NCBI GenBank assembly: GCA_018056685.1
Contig: JAGPFC010000005.1
Coordinates: 62,001 to 126,000, forward strand
Length of the DNA: 64,000 nucleotides
Reading direction: 5' to 3'
From: Smithella sp.
Lineage (GTDB): Bacteria; Desulfobacterota; Syntrophia; Syntrophales; Smithellaceae
Below, one piece after another: positions 8,751 to 18,322 of the stretch. Under the pieces are notes generated by a model. It was not told the DNA's origin. It saw nothing but the letters and a program-made list of their open reading frames with translations, and did not search any database. The translations under genes were made by a program, and so were the position numbers. The first letter of the stretch is position 1, and each line of letters begins with the position of its first letter.

Positions 8751-10847
8751 TTGTTAAAGAATATCAAAACGCTCAACGAGTTTGACGGGGCGGAATTGCT
8801 CAAGCAGGCGGGTATTCCCGTCGTTGAAAATATTCTGGTCAATGATTATCCGGAGGCTGCCAGAGCTGCCGATCATTTGGGATTTCCGGTGGCGCTCAAG
8901 ATATGTTCAGAGCATGTTCCGCACAAGACTGAACAGGGCGGGGTGATTCTGAATATAACGGACTCATCCGGCCTGAACAAAGCCGTCCGTGAAATGAAAA
9001 AACAATTTGCTGACATTCCTCATGCGCTGCTACTACAGAAAATGGCGTCTCCGGGTACCGAGCTTATTCTGGGCGCCAGACGTGATGGTGTCTTCGGGCC
9101 GGTGGTGCTTGTCGGGCTTGGCGGCATATTCACTGAAATATTCCGGGATACTGCCATCGAGCTTGCTCCCGTGGACGAAAAAGAAGCTTCCGTAATGCTT
9201 CGACGCCTTAAAGGGTCGAAGCTTCTTGACGGCTACCGTTCTCAAAAGCCGTTGGATGTTGCCGTCATCGCCAGGGCTGTTGCGGCACTCTCCCGACTCA
9301 TCTCCGAACGACCGGATATTTTTGAAGTCGATGTGAATCCCTTTATCGCTTATCCGGAAGGGGCGGTTGCGGTGGACGCCCTTGTGCGTTTGGACGGCAA
9401 CCCTTTAATGTCTCATCAGAAACGGCCCGACCCTAAGACTGTAGCGCCATTTTTCAATCCGTCATCTATCGCGGTTATCGGGGCCTCACGCAGTCCGGGC
9501 AAGGGCGGCAACATTATCCTGCGCAACCTGCAAAAGGCGGGTTTCCAAGGTGCCATTCATCCTATCAATCCTACGGTCAAGGAAATCCTCGGCTTGCCTG
9601 CCTACGCACGAGTGTCTGATGTGCCGACCCCTGTGGATCTGGCCATGGTTGTGATTCCCAAGGCGGCCGTGCCGGAGGCTTTGGATGATTGCGCGGCTAA
9701 AGGGGTCCGGAACATCATCCTGAGTACCGGTGGCTATTCCGACATGGGAGAAGAAGGAGCGCAGGAGCAAAAAAATATTATCGAAAAGGCACACAGAGCG
9801 GGCATCCGCATAATGGGACCCAACAGCATCGGAACGCTCAACCCATCAGCCGGCATGGCCACTTCCATCGTAGGCCTAGATCCGATCAAGGCCGGCGGCG
9901 TTTCCATCATTGGTCAATCGGGTGTTTTTTCGTCAGGCTGGGCCAGGTGGATTGCAGACACCAAGCCTTTCGGACTCGCCAAAGTATCCTGCATCGGCAA
10001 CAAGGGAGACATCCATGAGAGCGATCTTCTCGACTATCTGACCGATGATCCCGAGACCACCACCATCGGCATGTACCTCGAAGGCGTGGTTGACGGTCGG
10101 CGTTTTATCAAAGCTGCCGAAAAAGCCTGTAAAAGAAAACCTGTGGTGGTGATGAAAGCAGGCCGCAGCGCGGCCGGTGCAGCCGCCATCGCGTCCCACA
10201 CCGGTTCGCTTGCCGGATCAGACGCGGTCTTCGATGCGGTCTGCCGCAGAACAGGCCTGTTGCGGACGCACAATCCTGAAGCATTCTTTGATACCCTGTC
10301 AGCGTTTGAAAAGCTCCCGTTGCCGCGGGGAAACCGTATGGGCGTTTTTTCGATCACGGGCATGGGCTGTGTCGCCACCACTGACGCCGCGGAGGAATAC
10401 GGTATTGCTCTTCCCGAATTAACGTCCAATACACTCAAAAAACTGGGGGAGGTGATCCCCTCGTGGGCGCCGGTTCGTAATCCCATCGATACCTGGTCAG
10501 CGATCGAACAGCACGGCTCGAAGAAGACCATGTCCCACATCGCCCGGTGTATGATGGATCAGAAGGATATAGACGCTCTGCTGATTATTATGGTTCTGAT
10601 GCCGGAAAGCATGTTTGATATTCCTGAAGCCTTTGCCGAAATTTTCAGTCATCATCCGGAGAAGCCGGTGCTGGCCTGCTATTATGGCGGAACGGCCAGG
10701 GAAATCGCCCACATTCATGAGGGATTTGATGCGCTCAATGTCCCCTGTTATCCGACACCGGAACGGGCATTATTATCATTTGCAAAAATGGTGGAATATG
10801 CCAGGTATCGTGGAATCATTCATAAGAAGATTCCATGCCCATCATAA
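8751..10847 (+). CDS. ADP-forming acyl-CoA synthetase (acetate-CoA ligase family), fused subunits
   Basis: A 698-residue NDP-forming acyl-CoA synthetase, interconverting acyl-CoA + ADP + Pi with acid + CoA + ATP. The ATP-grasp (beta-like) part comes first (about 1-225). It is followed by a CoA-binding Rossmann domain starting near residue 238 (AVIGASRSPGKGG) and succinyl-CoA-ligase-like domains. His483 sits in ASHTGSLAGSD, the conserved His-containing motif of the family and the probable phosphorylated His. The start is TTG at 8751, 8 nt after GGAGGTG; the nearby ATG at 8731 is out of frame. In syntrophs such enzymes can make ATP from acyl-CoA, which would suit the CoA-ester chemistry at the left of the window. 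Acyl specificity is not readable. Repeat copy 1 starts 14 bp after its stop. Confidence 0.88.
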   Translation: MLKNIKTLNEFDGAELLKQAGIPVVENILVNDYPEAARAADHLGFPVALKICSEHVPHKTEQGGVILNITDSSGLNKAVREMKKQFADIPHALLLQKMASPGTELILGARRDGVFGPVVLVGLGGIFTEIFRDTAIELAPVDEKEASVMLRRLKGSKLLDGYRSQKPLDVAVIARAVAALSRLISERPDIFEVDVNPFIAYPEGAVAVDALVRLDGNPLMSHQKRPDPKTVAPFFNPSSIAVIGASRSPGKGGNIILRNLQKAGFQGAIHPINPTVKEILGLPAYARVSDVPTPVDLAMVVIPKAAVPEALDDCAAKGVRNIILSTGGYSDMGEEGAQEQKNIIEKAHRAGIRIMGPNSIGTLNPSAGMATSIVGLDPIKAGGVSIIGQSGVFSSGWARWIADTKPFGLAKVSCIGNKGDIHESDLLDYLTDDPETTTIGMYLEGVVDGRRFIKAAEKACKRKPVVVMKAGRSAAGAAAIASHTGSLAGSDAVFDAVCRRTGLLRTHNPEAFFDTLSAFEKLPLPRGNRMGVFSITGMGCVATTDAAEEYGIALPELTSNTLKKLGEVIPSWAPVRNPIDTWSAIEQHGSKKTMSHIARCMMDQKDIDALLIIMVLMPESMFDIPEAFAEIFSHHPEKPVLACYYGGTAREIAHIHEGFDALNVPCYPTPERALLSFAKMVEYARYRGIIHKKIPCPS

Positions 10848-10860
10848 TTCGATCACTGAA

Positions 10861-11060
10861 TTTTTAATGAGACCCAAATTTCAGAAACGAATAACCTAAA
10901 GGTCACTAGAAGTGCACTGAAATTTGATGGTCGAATTATCCCCGAGGCGAATAACCTAAAGGTCACTATAGGCCGAGCGGGATAAATGTGGGTCTAATTC
11001 CCCGCCCCTTGGGGCGCAAATTCTTTTGGATACCCCGCTGCTTGCGGCGGGGTTGTTCAT
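10861..11060 (+). repeat. Structured intergenic repeat, copy 1 (about 200 bp)
   Basis: It is closely similar to 40145-40326. Both begin with TTTTTAATGAGACCCAAATT and end with a GC-rich hairpin followed by a T-rich tail. An outer inverted repeat (AGACCCAAATTT with AAATGTGGGTCT) closes the first two thirds, and an inner one pairs AAATTTCAG with CTGAAATTT. Two more hairpins follow: CGCCCC-TT-GGGGCG and CCCCGC...GCGGGG. The element starts 14 bp after the acyl-CoA synthetase stop, in the same orientation. No ORF is present. Confidence 0.8.
10888..10968 (+). repeat. 21-bp exact direct repeat inside repeat copy 1
   Basis: A 21-bp segment containing ATAACCTAAAGGTCACTA occurs at 10888-10908 and again at 10948-10968, exactly 60 bp apart. 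Copy 2 of the element (40145-40326) has only a diverged form of the first occurrence and a short, different stretch at the place of the second. The second occurrence therefore looks like a local duplication or conversion. Confidence 0.85.
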
Positions 11061-11084
11061 TTAAATGAATTTAATGAAATAAAT

Positions 11085-11182
11085 TGGCGGAAGTGCATGG
11101 GAATCGAACCCACCCTGGACGGTTTTAGCGCCCAACATCAGATTTGAAGTCTGAGAGGCCCACCAGTGACCTTGGCACTTCC
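11085..11182 (-). tRNA. selC: tRNA-Sec (anticodon TCA)
   Basis: On the minus strand the acceptor arms GGAAGTGC and GCACTTCC pair, followed by discriminator G and an encoded CCA. The anticodon arm CAGACTTCAAATCTG presents TCA, which reads UGA. The long variable arm and total of 98 nt fit bacterial selenocysteine tRNA. It lies 82 bp beyond the 3' end of moeA on the same strand. Its presence shows that the organism decodes UGA as Sec and supports the selenoprotein call at 22590. Confidence 0.95.
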
Positions 11183-11264
11183 GTTTGTAAATTTATCTGT
11201 AAAATGGAAAAGTGTCAACAAGCAAAAGATCATCCCTGATATTTTTTTCGCTTGAGCAAATTAT

Positions 11265-12503
11265 TTAGAATTGAAGGGTATCGGACAGGTAAAGAGAGTC
11301 ATCCAGCAACTGGATCGTTACTTCTGTTCCTTTTTTAATTTTTGTTTCATTTTCGCCCATCACGATCAGTCCGTTGGCGGCAACCATGGATTTCAGAATG
11401 CCGGAGCCCTGATCACCTGTGGTGACGGCAATATATTTGCCTTTTTCTTTCTTGACGATGGCGCGGATAAAATGCCTGAATCCCGCCTTTTTTTCAAACG
11501 AATCGGTGCAAACGGCCTTGATGGTCTGACGGAAAATTTTGGTGTGGCCCTGCATCTTGAGAAGGGAAGGGCGCACGAATTGTTCGAAGGAGACCATGGC
11601 GGAAACAGGATTTCCAGGCAGGCCGAAAAGGGGAACGCCTTCAATGGCGCCGAAGGCCAACGGTTTGCCCGGCCGCATGGCCACTTGCCAGAAATGCATG
11701 GAGTTGCCGATTTCGCCCATGACATTTTTGACGAAATCAAAGTCGCCAACGGAAACGCCGCCGGAGGAAATAATCAAATCGGCATGCAGAGCGGTTTTGA
11801 ATGTTTCTTGCAAATCTGTTTTTTTGTCTCTGGAAATTCCCAGCATGATCGGTATTGCGCCGCACTCCAGCACCTGCGCTGCCAATGAATAGCTGTTGCT
11901 GTTGACGATTTTTCCGGGAGGAGGATCAATTTCAATGTCCACAAGCTCGTCACCGGTGGACATGATGGCGACGCGGGGCTTCTGATAAGTGCTGACAAAG
12001 GCCTTGCCCAGCGCGGCAAGCATCCCGATATCCGATGGACGCAGAGCACTTCCATTTTTCACCACCAGTTCGCCTTTCTGTACGTCTTCTCCGGCAAAAC
12101 GGATATTTTCAGATTTTTCCGCGGAGGTGTAAAGAATAACTGTTTTACCTTCCTTCAGAGTATCTTCCTGACGGATAACGGCATCGGCGCCTTCCGGAAT
12201 CACCGCGCCGGTCATGATGCGGGCGGCTTCTCCTTTTTTTATTATTTTCATGGCAAGTTTGCCCGCGGGAATATCTTCGATGATTTTCAATTGGACAGGT
12301 TTTGCTTTGGAGGCGCCTTTGGTGTCGGCGCAGCGCACGGCGTAGCCATCCATTGCTGAATTATTGGCGGAAGGGATGTTGCGCGGGGCGAACACATCTT
12401 CTCCGATGACGCGGCCGCGGGCTTCCAGAATATTGATTTTTTCCAGACCCAACGGCCGGAAATTAACCAGGATGGTTTTGAGGGCTTCTTCAACAGAAAT
12501 CAT
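11265..12503 (-). CDS. moeA: Molybdopterin molybdenumtransferase MoeA
   Basis: A 412-residue protein that inserts molybdate (or tungstate) into adenylylated molybdopterin. Family landmarks are the N-terminal SVEEAL start, NSAMDGYAVR, the middle-domain TGDELVD, the ISSGGVSVGDFDFVK loop, the RPGKPLAFG motif and GLPGNPVSAMVSFE. The length is normal. ATG start, with GGAGATAA-like purines just upstream. The gene stands alone on the minus strand with tRNA-Sec downstream. Molybdo/tungsto-enzymes such as formate dehydrogenase frequently also need selenocysteine, so the pairing is functionally sensible, although chance adjacency cannot be excluded. Confidence 0.95.
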   Translation of the reverse strand: MISVEEALKTILVNFRPLGLEKINILEARGRVIGEDVFAPRNIPSANNSAMDGYAVRCADTKGASKAKPVQLKIIEDIPAGKLAMKIIKKGEAARIMTGAVIPEGADAVIRQEDTLKEGKTVILYTSAEKSENIRFAGEDVQKGELVVKNGSALRPSDIGMLAALGKAFVSTYQKPRVAIMSTGDELVDIEIDPPPGKIVNSNSYSLAAQVLECGAIPIMLGISRDKKTDLQETFKTALHADLIISSGGVSVGDFDFVKNVMGEIGNSMHFWQVAMRPGKPLAFGAIEGVPLFGLPGNPVSAMVSFEQFVRPSLLKMQGHTKIFRQTIKAVCTDSFEKKAGFRHFIRAIVKKEKGKYIAVTTGDQGSGILKSMVAANGLIVMGENETKIKKGTEVTIQLLDDSLYLSDTLQF

Positions 12504-12659
12504 GTTATTATCTCCGGTAAATTAATAACCGGCAGTTTATCAAAGACGGAGCGCTTGTCAATACATAATGGGTGAAACTTTTATTTAGTGATTGTTTCCA
12601 GATGGTATAAAATATTAATTGAATTATGCGCTAAAGAAGATTAGGAAACATTCAGATTG

Positions 12660-12696
12660 ACCCGTTCTGAAAGATTCATTTTGATTCAGAATGGGT
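12660..12696 (+). promoter_or_regulatory. 12-bp hairpin in the mfd 5' region
   Basis: Arms at 12660-12671 and 12685-12696 pair over 12 bp with one G-U, leaving a 13-nt loop. TTTTGG follows. It ends 28 nt before the mfd ATG. It is shaped like a weak intrinsic terminator or attenuator on the plus strand; there is no upstream plus-strand gene nearby for it to terminate. Confidence 0.4.
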
Positions 12697-12724
12697 TTTG
12701 GTGTTGTCATAAATTATTTTCAGG

Positions 12725-15700
12725 ATGAAATCAGTGCGAAAGATCGTAACAAAAAAAAACAGGGCGGATATTGAACCCTTAAATCGTATCATCAGGCAGA
12801 TTGCAGAAGGACAGGCCGGCATTGAGGTCGGCGGGTTAAACGGCTCTTCCCGGTCTCTTTTATCGGCGCTGCTTTTTCAAAGGCTGGAGCGACCCCTCCT
12901 GGTCGTCTGTCCGGAAGAAAAAGAAGCGGAGTCTTTTGCGCGCGAGCTGTCTTTCTTTCTGGGCGAAGAATCGGTTTTTCATTACCCGTCACTGGATTTT
13001 CTGACGATTGATATGTTTGCTCTCCAGAAAGAGGAAGAATTGAGACGCCTGGAGGCGCTGGCGAATCTGCAGGTTGGAAACAAAATGGTGATGGTCGTTT
13101 CCGCGGCGGCTTTAATGCAGAAGGTGATGCCCGTTGATGAATTCGGCCAATATCTGCAGATTATTTCCGTGAGTGATACGTTGAACATGGACGAATTCGG
13201 TAGGCGGCTTGTGGCTCAGGGCTACCAGCGACAAAGTCTGGTGGAGGAAAAAGGCCAGTTCAGCATCCGGGGAAATATTGTGGATATCTTTCCGCCTGCC
13301 GAAAAAAATCCGCTGCGCCTGGAAATGTTCGGTGATGAAATAGAATCCATTCGGGTTTTTGATCCCACCTCCCAGCGCTCCATCGGGACAGCAACCGCTT
13401 TTATCGTGCCTCCGTCCGGTGAAGTCATCATCAATGCATCCACGTTGGAACGGGCTGTACGCAATATCCGGCGCCGTTGCGATGAACTGTCTATCTCCCG
13501 CGAGATTCGCAACCGTCTGGTGGATACCCTGAAAGAAGGATTGACCAACTCGATCAATCCAATATTTTTACCGCTTTTCTATGAGTCGTATCACAGTGAA
13601 AACGGATTGTCGCAAAATAAGTTGTCCGGTCTTTTTGATTATTTATCTAAGAATACCCTGGTGATCATTGATGATCCGCTGGCTTTTGGTCAGGCTGTTC
13701 AAAATGCCCGCCTCAGTATCGACAAGTTATTGTTCAAAACGAAAAACAGCGGGAAATTTTATCTGGAACAGGAAAATACCTACCTCCAGCCCGACGAGAT
13801 CATGGCTGCTCTGGATGGTTACCCACAGGTTTTGTTGGAAGGACTCAACCTGGAAAAATCAGGGGACAGTTTGCCGGGCATTGATCTGGAAACGCACCGG
13901 TATGTTTGTTCAGGAGAACTTAAAGCCGGTGAGATCAGAGAAGATGCGGCTTTGCGGTGGACGGTGGAGCAAATCAAATCGTGGTTTGCCGAAGGCATGC
14001 TGATTTTCTTTTTCTGTCCCGCTTCAGAAGATGTGCAACGGATGAAGCAGTTGCTTGCGTCGTACGATGTGCCGGTAGCGACTTCATCGACCGACGAACC
14101 TGTTCTGGAAATCATTAACCGCAGCGATGAAAATCCGCAACTTGTGCTGATCAAAGGAGAGCTCTCCCGGGGTTGTGTTATTCCGGCGATGAAGCTGGCA
14201 TTTTTAAGCGAAGAAGAAATCTTTGTTAAAAAGAATATCCGTCGCCGCTCTAGGCCGGTCCGGCAGGGTTACTTTATCAAATCGTTCGGCGATTTAAAAG
14301 AGGACGATTTTATCGTTCACACGGATTTCGGCATCGGCATTTACCGCGGTTTGAAAAAGATCACGGTGGGGAAAATTGAAAATGATTTTCTGATTATCGA
14401 ATACGCGGATGGCGACAAGCTCTACATCCCGGTTAATGCGCTGGAGAAGATTCAACGTTATCTCGGTCCGGATGGTTATGTGCCCAAAATCGAAAAAATG
14501 GGAGGAACGTCCTGGGAAGCGGTCAAGGAAAAGGTGAAGAAGTCCGTGCGGGAATATGCCGAAGAACTGGTTGCCGTTTATGCCGCCCGCGAAGCCCTGG
14601 AACGAAAATCTTTTTCACCGCCGGATCGCCTCTATGAAGAATTCTGCTCGACTTTCGCATTTGAAGAAACGCCGGATCAGGTTAAGGCCATCGAAGACAT
14701 CAATATGGACATGGATGATCAGAAGCCGATGGACAGATTGATTTGCGGCGATGCCGGCTTCGGCAAAACGGAAGTGGCGATCCGATCGGCTTTCCGGGCG
14801 GTCATGGACGGCAAGCAGGTCGCCGTGCTTGTTCCCACAACAATTCTCGCCGAGCAGCATTTTCAGACTTTTTCCCGCCGCTTCAATGATTTTCCGGTAC
14901 GCGTGGAATCACTCAACCGCTTCAAGAGTTCCGCGGAACAAAAGAAAATTATAGAAGACCTGAAAAATCAAAAGGTGGACATTGTGGTGGGGACGCACCG
15001 GCTTCTGCAAAAGGATGTTGGCTTTAAGGATCTGGGGCTGGTGATCATTGACGAGGAACAGCGTTTCGGCGTGGCGCATAAGGAAAAATTAAAGAAAATG
15101 CGCACCCTGGTGGATGTGCTGACCCTTTCGGCGACGCCGATTCCGCGAACCCTGCATCTGTCGTTGGTCGGCATCCGGGATTTGTCCATTATCAATACAC
15201 CGCCCGAAGACAGGGTGTCTATCAAAACCTACGTGCTGGAATTCGATGAGGACGCGATAAAAGCGGCCATCGAGAAGGAACTGGCACGCGGAGGTCAGGT
15301 GTTTTTCGTCCATGACCGGGTCCGTTCAATTTATGCCATTGCCCGTCTGGTTCAACGCCTTGTGCCGCGGGCAAGCGTCGGCGTGGTGCACGGTCAGATG
15401 AAGCCGGCGGAAATAGAGAAAACGATGACCGCTTTTATCCGGCAGGAATGCGAGGTGCTGGTGTGCACGACGATTATCGGTTCCGGTCTGGATATTCCGA
15501 CGGCCAATACCATCATTATCAACCGTGCCGAAAAATTCGGATTGGCGCAGTTATATCAGATCCGTGGACGGGTCGGACGTTCCAGCCGGGAAGCTTTTGC
15601 GTATCTGCTCTTACCCAAAGGGGCGATGCTTTCGCGTGAGGCCATGAAAAGGTTGCAGGTCATCAAGGAATTTTCCGAGCCGGGTTCCGGTTTCCGGATA

Positions 15701-16288
15701 GCGTATAACGATCTGGAAATCCGGGGTGGCGGAAATCTGCTGGGCATTTCCCAGTCCGGACATATTTCGGCTGTCGGTTACGAGTTGTACACGGAACTGA
15801 TGGAGAAAACGATTCGGGAAATTAAAGGGGAGAAAACAGAGGAAGAGGAATTGCTCCCGGAAATTCAACTGGGTATCTCCGCTTTCATATCCGAAGGCTA
15901 TGTACAGGATGTGCATCAGCGTCTGGTTTTGTACAAGAGAATATCGATGGCGTCCCGTGATGAAGAACTTGACGAGATAAAAAACGAACTCAAGGACTGT
16001 TATGGAGATTTGCCTCAAAACGTCGAAAATCTTTTACAGGTCATCAGCATCAGAAATGCCCTGAAGCCGCTAAAAGCCAGGAAAATGGGCTATGACGGGA
16101 AATATCTGTATATTTATTTCCGGGATAATTCGCCGGTGGATCCGGCAAAGATTATGACGCTTTATCGTAAGAAAATTAAGGAATTGCGTTTTACTCCGGA
16201 TTATAAACTCTTTGTTTCCGCTCCTCAATTGTCCGAAAAGGAAATCGTTGCTCAGGCGGACACTTTGTTAAAGATGCTTGCCCAATAG
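12725..16288 (+). CDS. mfd: Transcription-repair coupling factor
   Basis: A 1187-residue Mfd, close to the E. coli length of 1148. It releases stalled RNA polymerase and recruits UvrA. The order is: UvrB-like N-terminal region (about 30-350), RNAP-interaction domain around residue 530 ([17 protein letters not shown]), RecG-like translocase with Walker [12 protein letters not shown] and the DEEQRFG box, SATPIPRTL (motif III), [13 protein letters not shown] and [11 protein letters not shown] (motifs V/VI), and a C-terminal autoinhibitory domain. The ATG lies 4 bp after TTTTCAGG, with only a weak Shine-Dalgarno. It heads a close run with ppiC-like, surA and uvrA, joining both partners of transcription-coupled repair. 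Confidence 0.97.
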   Translation: MKSVRKIVTKKNRADIEPLNRIIRQIAEGQAGIEVGGLNGSSRSLLSALLFQRLERPLLVVCPEEKEAESFARELSFFLGEESVFHYPSLDFLTIDMFALQKEEELRRLEALANLQVGNKMVMVVSAAALMQKVMPVDEFGQYLQIISVSDTLNMDEFGRRLVAQGYQRQSLVEEKGQFSIRGNIVDIFPPAEKNPLRLEMFGDEIESIRVFDPTSQRSIGTATAFIVPPSGEVIINASTLERAVRNIRRRCDELSISREIRNRLVDTLKEGLTNSINPIFLPLFYESYHSENGLSQNKLSGLFDYLSKNTLVIIDDPLAFGQAVQNARLSIDKLLFKTKNSGKFYLEQENTYLQPDEIMAALDGYPQVLLEGLNLEKSGDSLPGIDLETHRYVCSGELKAGEIREDAALRWTVEQIKSWFAEGMLIFFFCPASEDVQRMKQLLASYDVPVATSSTDEPVLEIINRSDENPQLVLIKGELSRGCVIPAMKLAFLSEEEIFVKKNIRRRSRPVRQGYFIKSFGDLKEDDFIVHTDFGIGIYRGLKKITVGKIENDFLIIEYADGDKLYIPVNALEKIQRYLGPDGYVPKIEKMGGTSWEAVKEKVKKSVREYAEELVAVYAAREALERKSFSPPDRLYEEFCSTFAFEETPDQVKAIEDINMDMDDQKPMDRLICGDAGFGKTEVAIRSAFRAVMDGKQVAVLVPTTILAEQHFQTFSRRFNDFPVRVESLNRFKSSAEQKKIIEDLKNQKVDIVVGTHRLLQKDVGFKDLGLVIIDEEQRFGVAHKEKLKKMRTLVDVLTLSATPIPRTLHLSLVGIRDLSIINTPPEDRVSIKTYVLEFDEDAIKAAIEKELARGGQVFFVHDRVRSIYAIARLVQRLVPRASVGVVHGQMKPAEIEKTMTAFIRQECEVLVCTTIIGSGLDIPTANTIIINRAEKFGLAQLYQIRGRVGRSSREAFAYLLLPKGAMLSREAMKRLQVIKEFSEPGSGFRIAYNDLEIRGGGNLLGISQSGHISAVGYELYTELMEKTIREIKGEKTEEEELLPEIQLGISAFISEGYVQDVHQRLVLYKRISMASRDEELDEIKNELKDCYGDLPQNVENLLQVISIRNALKPLKARKMGYDGKYLYIYFRDNSPVDPAKIMTLYRKKIKELRFTPDYKLFVSAPQLSEKEIVAQADTLLKMLAQ

Positions 16289-16314
16289 ACACAAGCAGGA
16301 TATAAAGAACAAAT

Positions 16315-17325
16315 ATGAAAAAAGCATTTGCCAGCACCGGTTTAATCTCTTCAACCAGGAAATCACAAAAGGTTTTATGGATTCAGGGGATCTTTTTATC
16401 ATTGATCATGCCCTTCTTAATGATTGCCTGTGAAAAGATTGACAAGTTTTCCCGACCGCATGTGGCAACGGTCAACGGTTCTAAAATTTATCTGGAAGAT
16501 TTTCAGGCGCGTCTGAGCAAAAAGAAACAAATGCTAACGGAAGATTTTCTGAATCATCCGGACTACATGAAAAAATTTGAAGCGGAAGTGCTGGAAGGCA
16601 TGATTACAGAGAAGATCATGCAGTTACGGGCAGCGGAACTCAACATCTCCGTGAGCGATGCTGAACTGGAAAATAAAATTAACGAAATCAGAGAAGATTA
16701 CGGCGATGATTTTACAAGTCTTTTTGCCCGCCAGAATATGAATTATGATCAATGGAAGGCCGAATTTAAAGAAGAAATGCTGATCCGGAAACTGATTGCC
16801 GTGGATGTGAATGCCAAAATAAAAATCACGGAGGACGAAATCAGAGACTATTTTAATCAACACAGCCGCCGTTACAAAAAGGATTCACGGGTAAGACTGG
16901 CGCAAATCGTTGTCCGGGACATGGCCGGGGCGAAAAAGGCGATGGCCCGTTTAAAAGCGGGAGAAAAATTTGAAAAAGTAGCCGCGGATATGTCGATCGG
17001 GCCGGAAGCAAGACATGGCGGTGATCTGGGATTTATTACCAGGTGGATGATGCCGGATCCGCTGGATAAAACAATTTTCAAGATGCCGGTTCATCAGATC
17101 AGTCCGATTGTCCAGAGTTCCTATGGTTTTCATATTTTCAAGGTGCTGGAAAGTCAGCCGGCCCGGGAAGGCACGCTGGCGGATGACCGGCAGGAAGTAA
17201 TGGACGATATCCGGATTCAGAAAGAGGAAGCGGCTTTTACCGTCTGGCTGGAAGACTTAAAAAGGAAAGCGGTGATTAAAAAAGAAACCGATATTGAAAT
17301 GAACAAAAATCAATCACTGAAATAA
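16315..17325 (+). CDS. PpiC/PrsA-type peptidyl-prolyl isomerase, lipoprotein
   Basis: A 336-residue foldase-type protein. After a charged N terminus and hydrophobic core, a lipobox ends at Cys39 (LMIAC). A SurA-N/PrsA-like helical region (about 50-180) precedes a single parvulin domain (about 190-290) with RLAQIVV, GGDLGFI and SSYGFHIFKV. It is likely anchored to a membrane in the periplasm and helps fold outer-membrane or secreted proteins. It lies 26 bp after mfd and 17 bp before surA, so the three genes probably share a transcript. The start ATG has a weak ribosome-binding site; the signal region is unusually long (about 38 residues), and a start further in is possible. Confidence 0.85.
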   Translation: MKKAFASTGLISSTRKSQKVLWIQGIFLSLIMPFLMIACEKIDKFSRPHVATVNGSKIYLEDFQARLSKKKQMLTEDFLNHPDYMKKFEAEVLEGMITEKIMQLRAAELNISVSDAELENKINEIREDYGDDFTSLFARQNMNYDQWKAEFKEEMLIRKLIAVDVNAKIKITEDEIRDYFNQHSRRYKKDSRVRLAQIVVRDMAGAKKAMARLKAGEKFEKVAADMSIGPEARHGGDLGFITRWMMPDPLDKTIFKMPVHQISPIVQSSYGFHIFKVLESQPAREGTLADDRQEVMDDIRIQKEEAAFTVWLEDLKRKAVIKKETDIEMNKNQSLK

Positions 17326-17342
17326 ACAAGGGAGGAATGACT

Positions 17343-18308
17343 TTGAAATACAAAAAACACATTTTATTTTTCTTGATGGTGATGCTGGTCAGTATGCCGG
17401 TTCGCGCGGAAGTGGTGGATCGAATCGCTGCGGTGGTCAATGATGAAATTATTACCCTGAGTGAATTGAATGCCGCGTTCGCGCCTTATGAGAAAAACAT
17501 TGAAAATACTTACAAGGGAAAAGATAAAGATTCCGTTATCCGGCAGACCAGGGAGGCTTTCTTTCAGCGGATGATTGATGGCATACTGATTGAACAGGAA
17601 GCCAAAAAAGCAGGCATCAGTGTCAAGGACGAAGATGTCATGAATGTTATCCAGGGCATGATCACAAAACAAAAAATAAGCATGGATGAATTAATGAAAA
17701 ATCTGGCCCGTGAAGGCAGTTCTCTTGAGACCGTGAAAAAAGAAATCCGGTCTCAGATTATCCGGATGAAGCTTTTGAAAAAAGAGGTCAGGGACAAAAT
17801 CATAATTACCGACGACGAGATTGGTGAATATTATAATAAACATCGTCATGAATATGAAGGAAAAGAAAGTGTCAGAATCAAACAGCTTTTATTGCTTCTA
17901 CCCGTCACCGCGTCGCCGGACGAAAAAAGAAAGCTGAAAAATGAAGCTTTGCGTTTGCGCGAAAGGATAATCAAAGGCGAATCGTTTGATGCGCTGACAG
18001 CCCAATATTCGCAGGGCCCGGCGGCACTTCAGGGTGGCGATGTGGGTTTTATCGAGAAGGGAACGATTATTCCGGAAGTAGAAACGGTCGCGTTCAGCCT
18101 TCCACCGGAACAGATCAGCGACGTCATCGAATCCAGTATGGGATTCCACATTATCAAGGTGATTGATAAAAAAGGCGCCGGATTGAAACCGATTGCCGTC
18201 GTGCGTGAAGAAATTCAGGACAGAATTGAAAATGAAAAACTGGAAAAAAAATACGAAGAATGGATTTCTTCTGTCCGTGAAAAAGCGCACATCGAAACGA
18301 GATTGTAA
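17343..18308 (+). CDS. surA: SurA-type periplasmic chaperone / peptidyl-prolyl isomerase
   Basis: It has a cleavable signal peptide (hydrophobic stretch ending PVRA before EVVDRIAAVVN), a SurA-N domain opening with the typical VAVVN-D-EIIT pattern (DRIAAVVNDEIITLSEL) and one parvulin domain (VRIKQLLLL, GGDVGFI, SSMGFHIIKV). E. coli SurA has two parvulin domains; one is common in deltaproteobacteria. An ATG at 17337 is in frame but only 1 nt after GGAGG. TTG at 17343 is 7 nt from the same site and is preferred (321 residues). It acts on outer-membrane proteins in the periplasm and is co-directional with the lipoprotein foldase upstream and uvrA 14 bp downstream. Confidence 0.88.
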   Translation: MKYKKHILFFLMVMLVSMPVRAEVVDRIAAVVNDEIITLSELNAAFAPYEKNIENTYKGKDKDSVIRQTREAFFQRMIDGILIEQEAKKAGISVKDEDVMNVIQGMITKQKISMDELMKNLAREGSSLETVKKEIRSQIIRMKLLKKEVRDKIIITDDEIGEYYNKHRHEYEGKESVRIKQLLLLLPVTASPDEKRKLKNEALRLRERIIKGESFDALTAQYSQGPAALQGGDVGFIEKGTIIPEVETVAFSLPPEQISDVIESSMGFHIIKVIDKKGAGLKPIAVVREEIQDRIENEKLEKKYEEWISSVREKAHIETRL

Positions 18309-18322
18309 AAGAAGTTGAAAAA

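Noticed and set aside
10848..11084. Repeat copy 1 as an insertion sequence
   Set aside because: It is about 200 bp with no transposase and no convincing target-site duplication visible; a MITE-like origin is possible but not shown.
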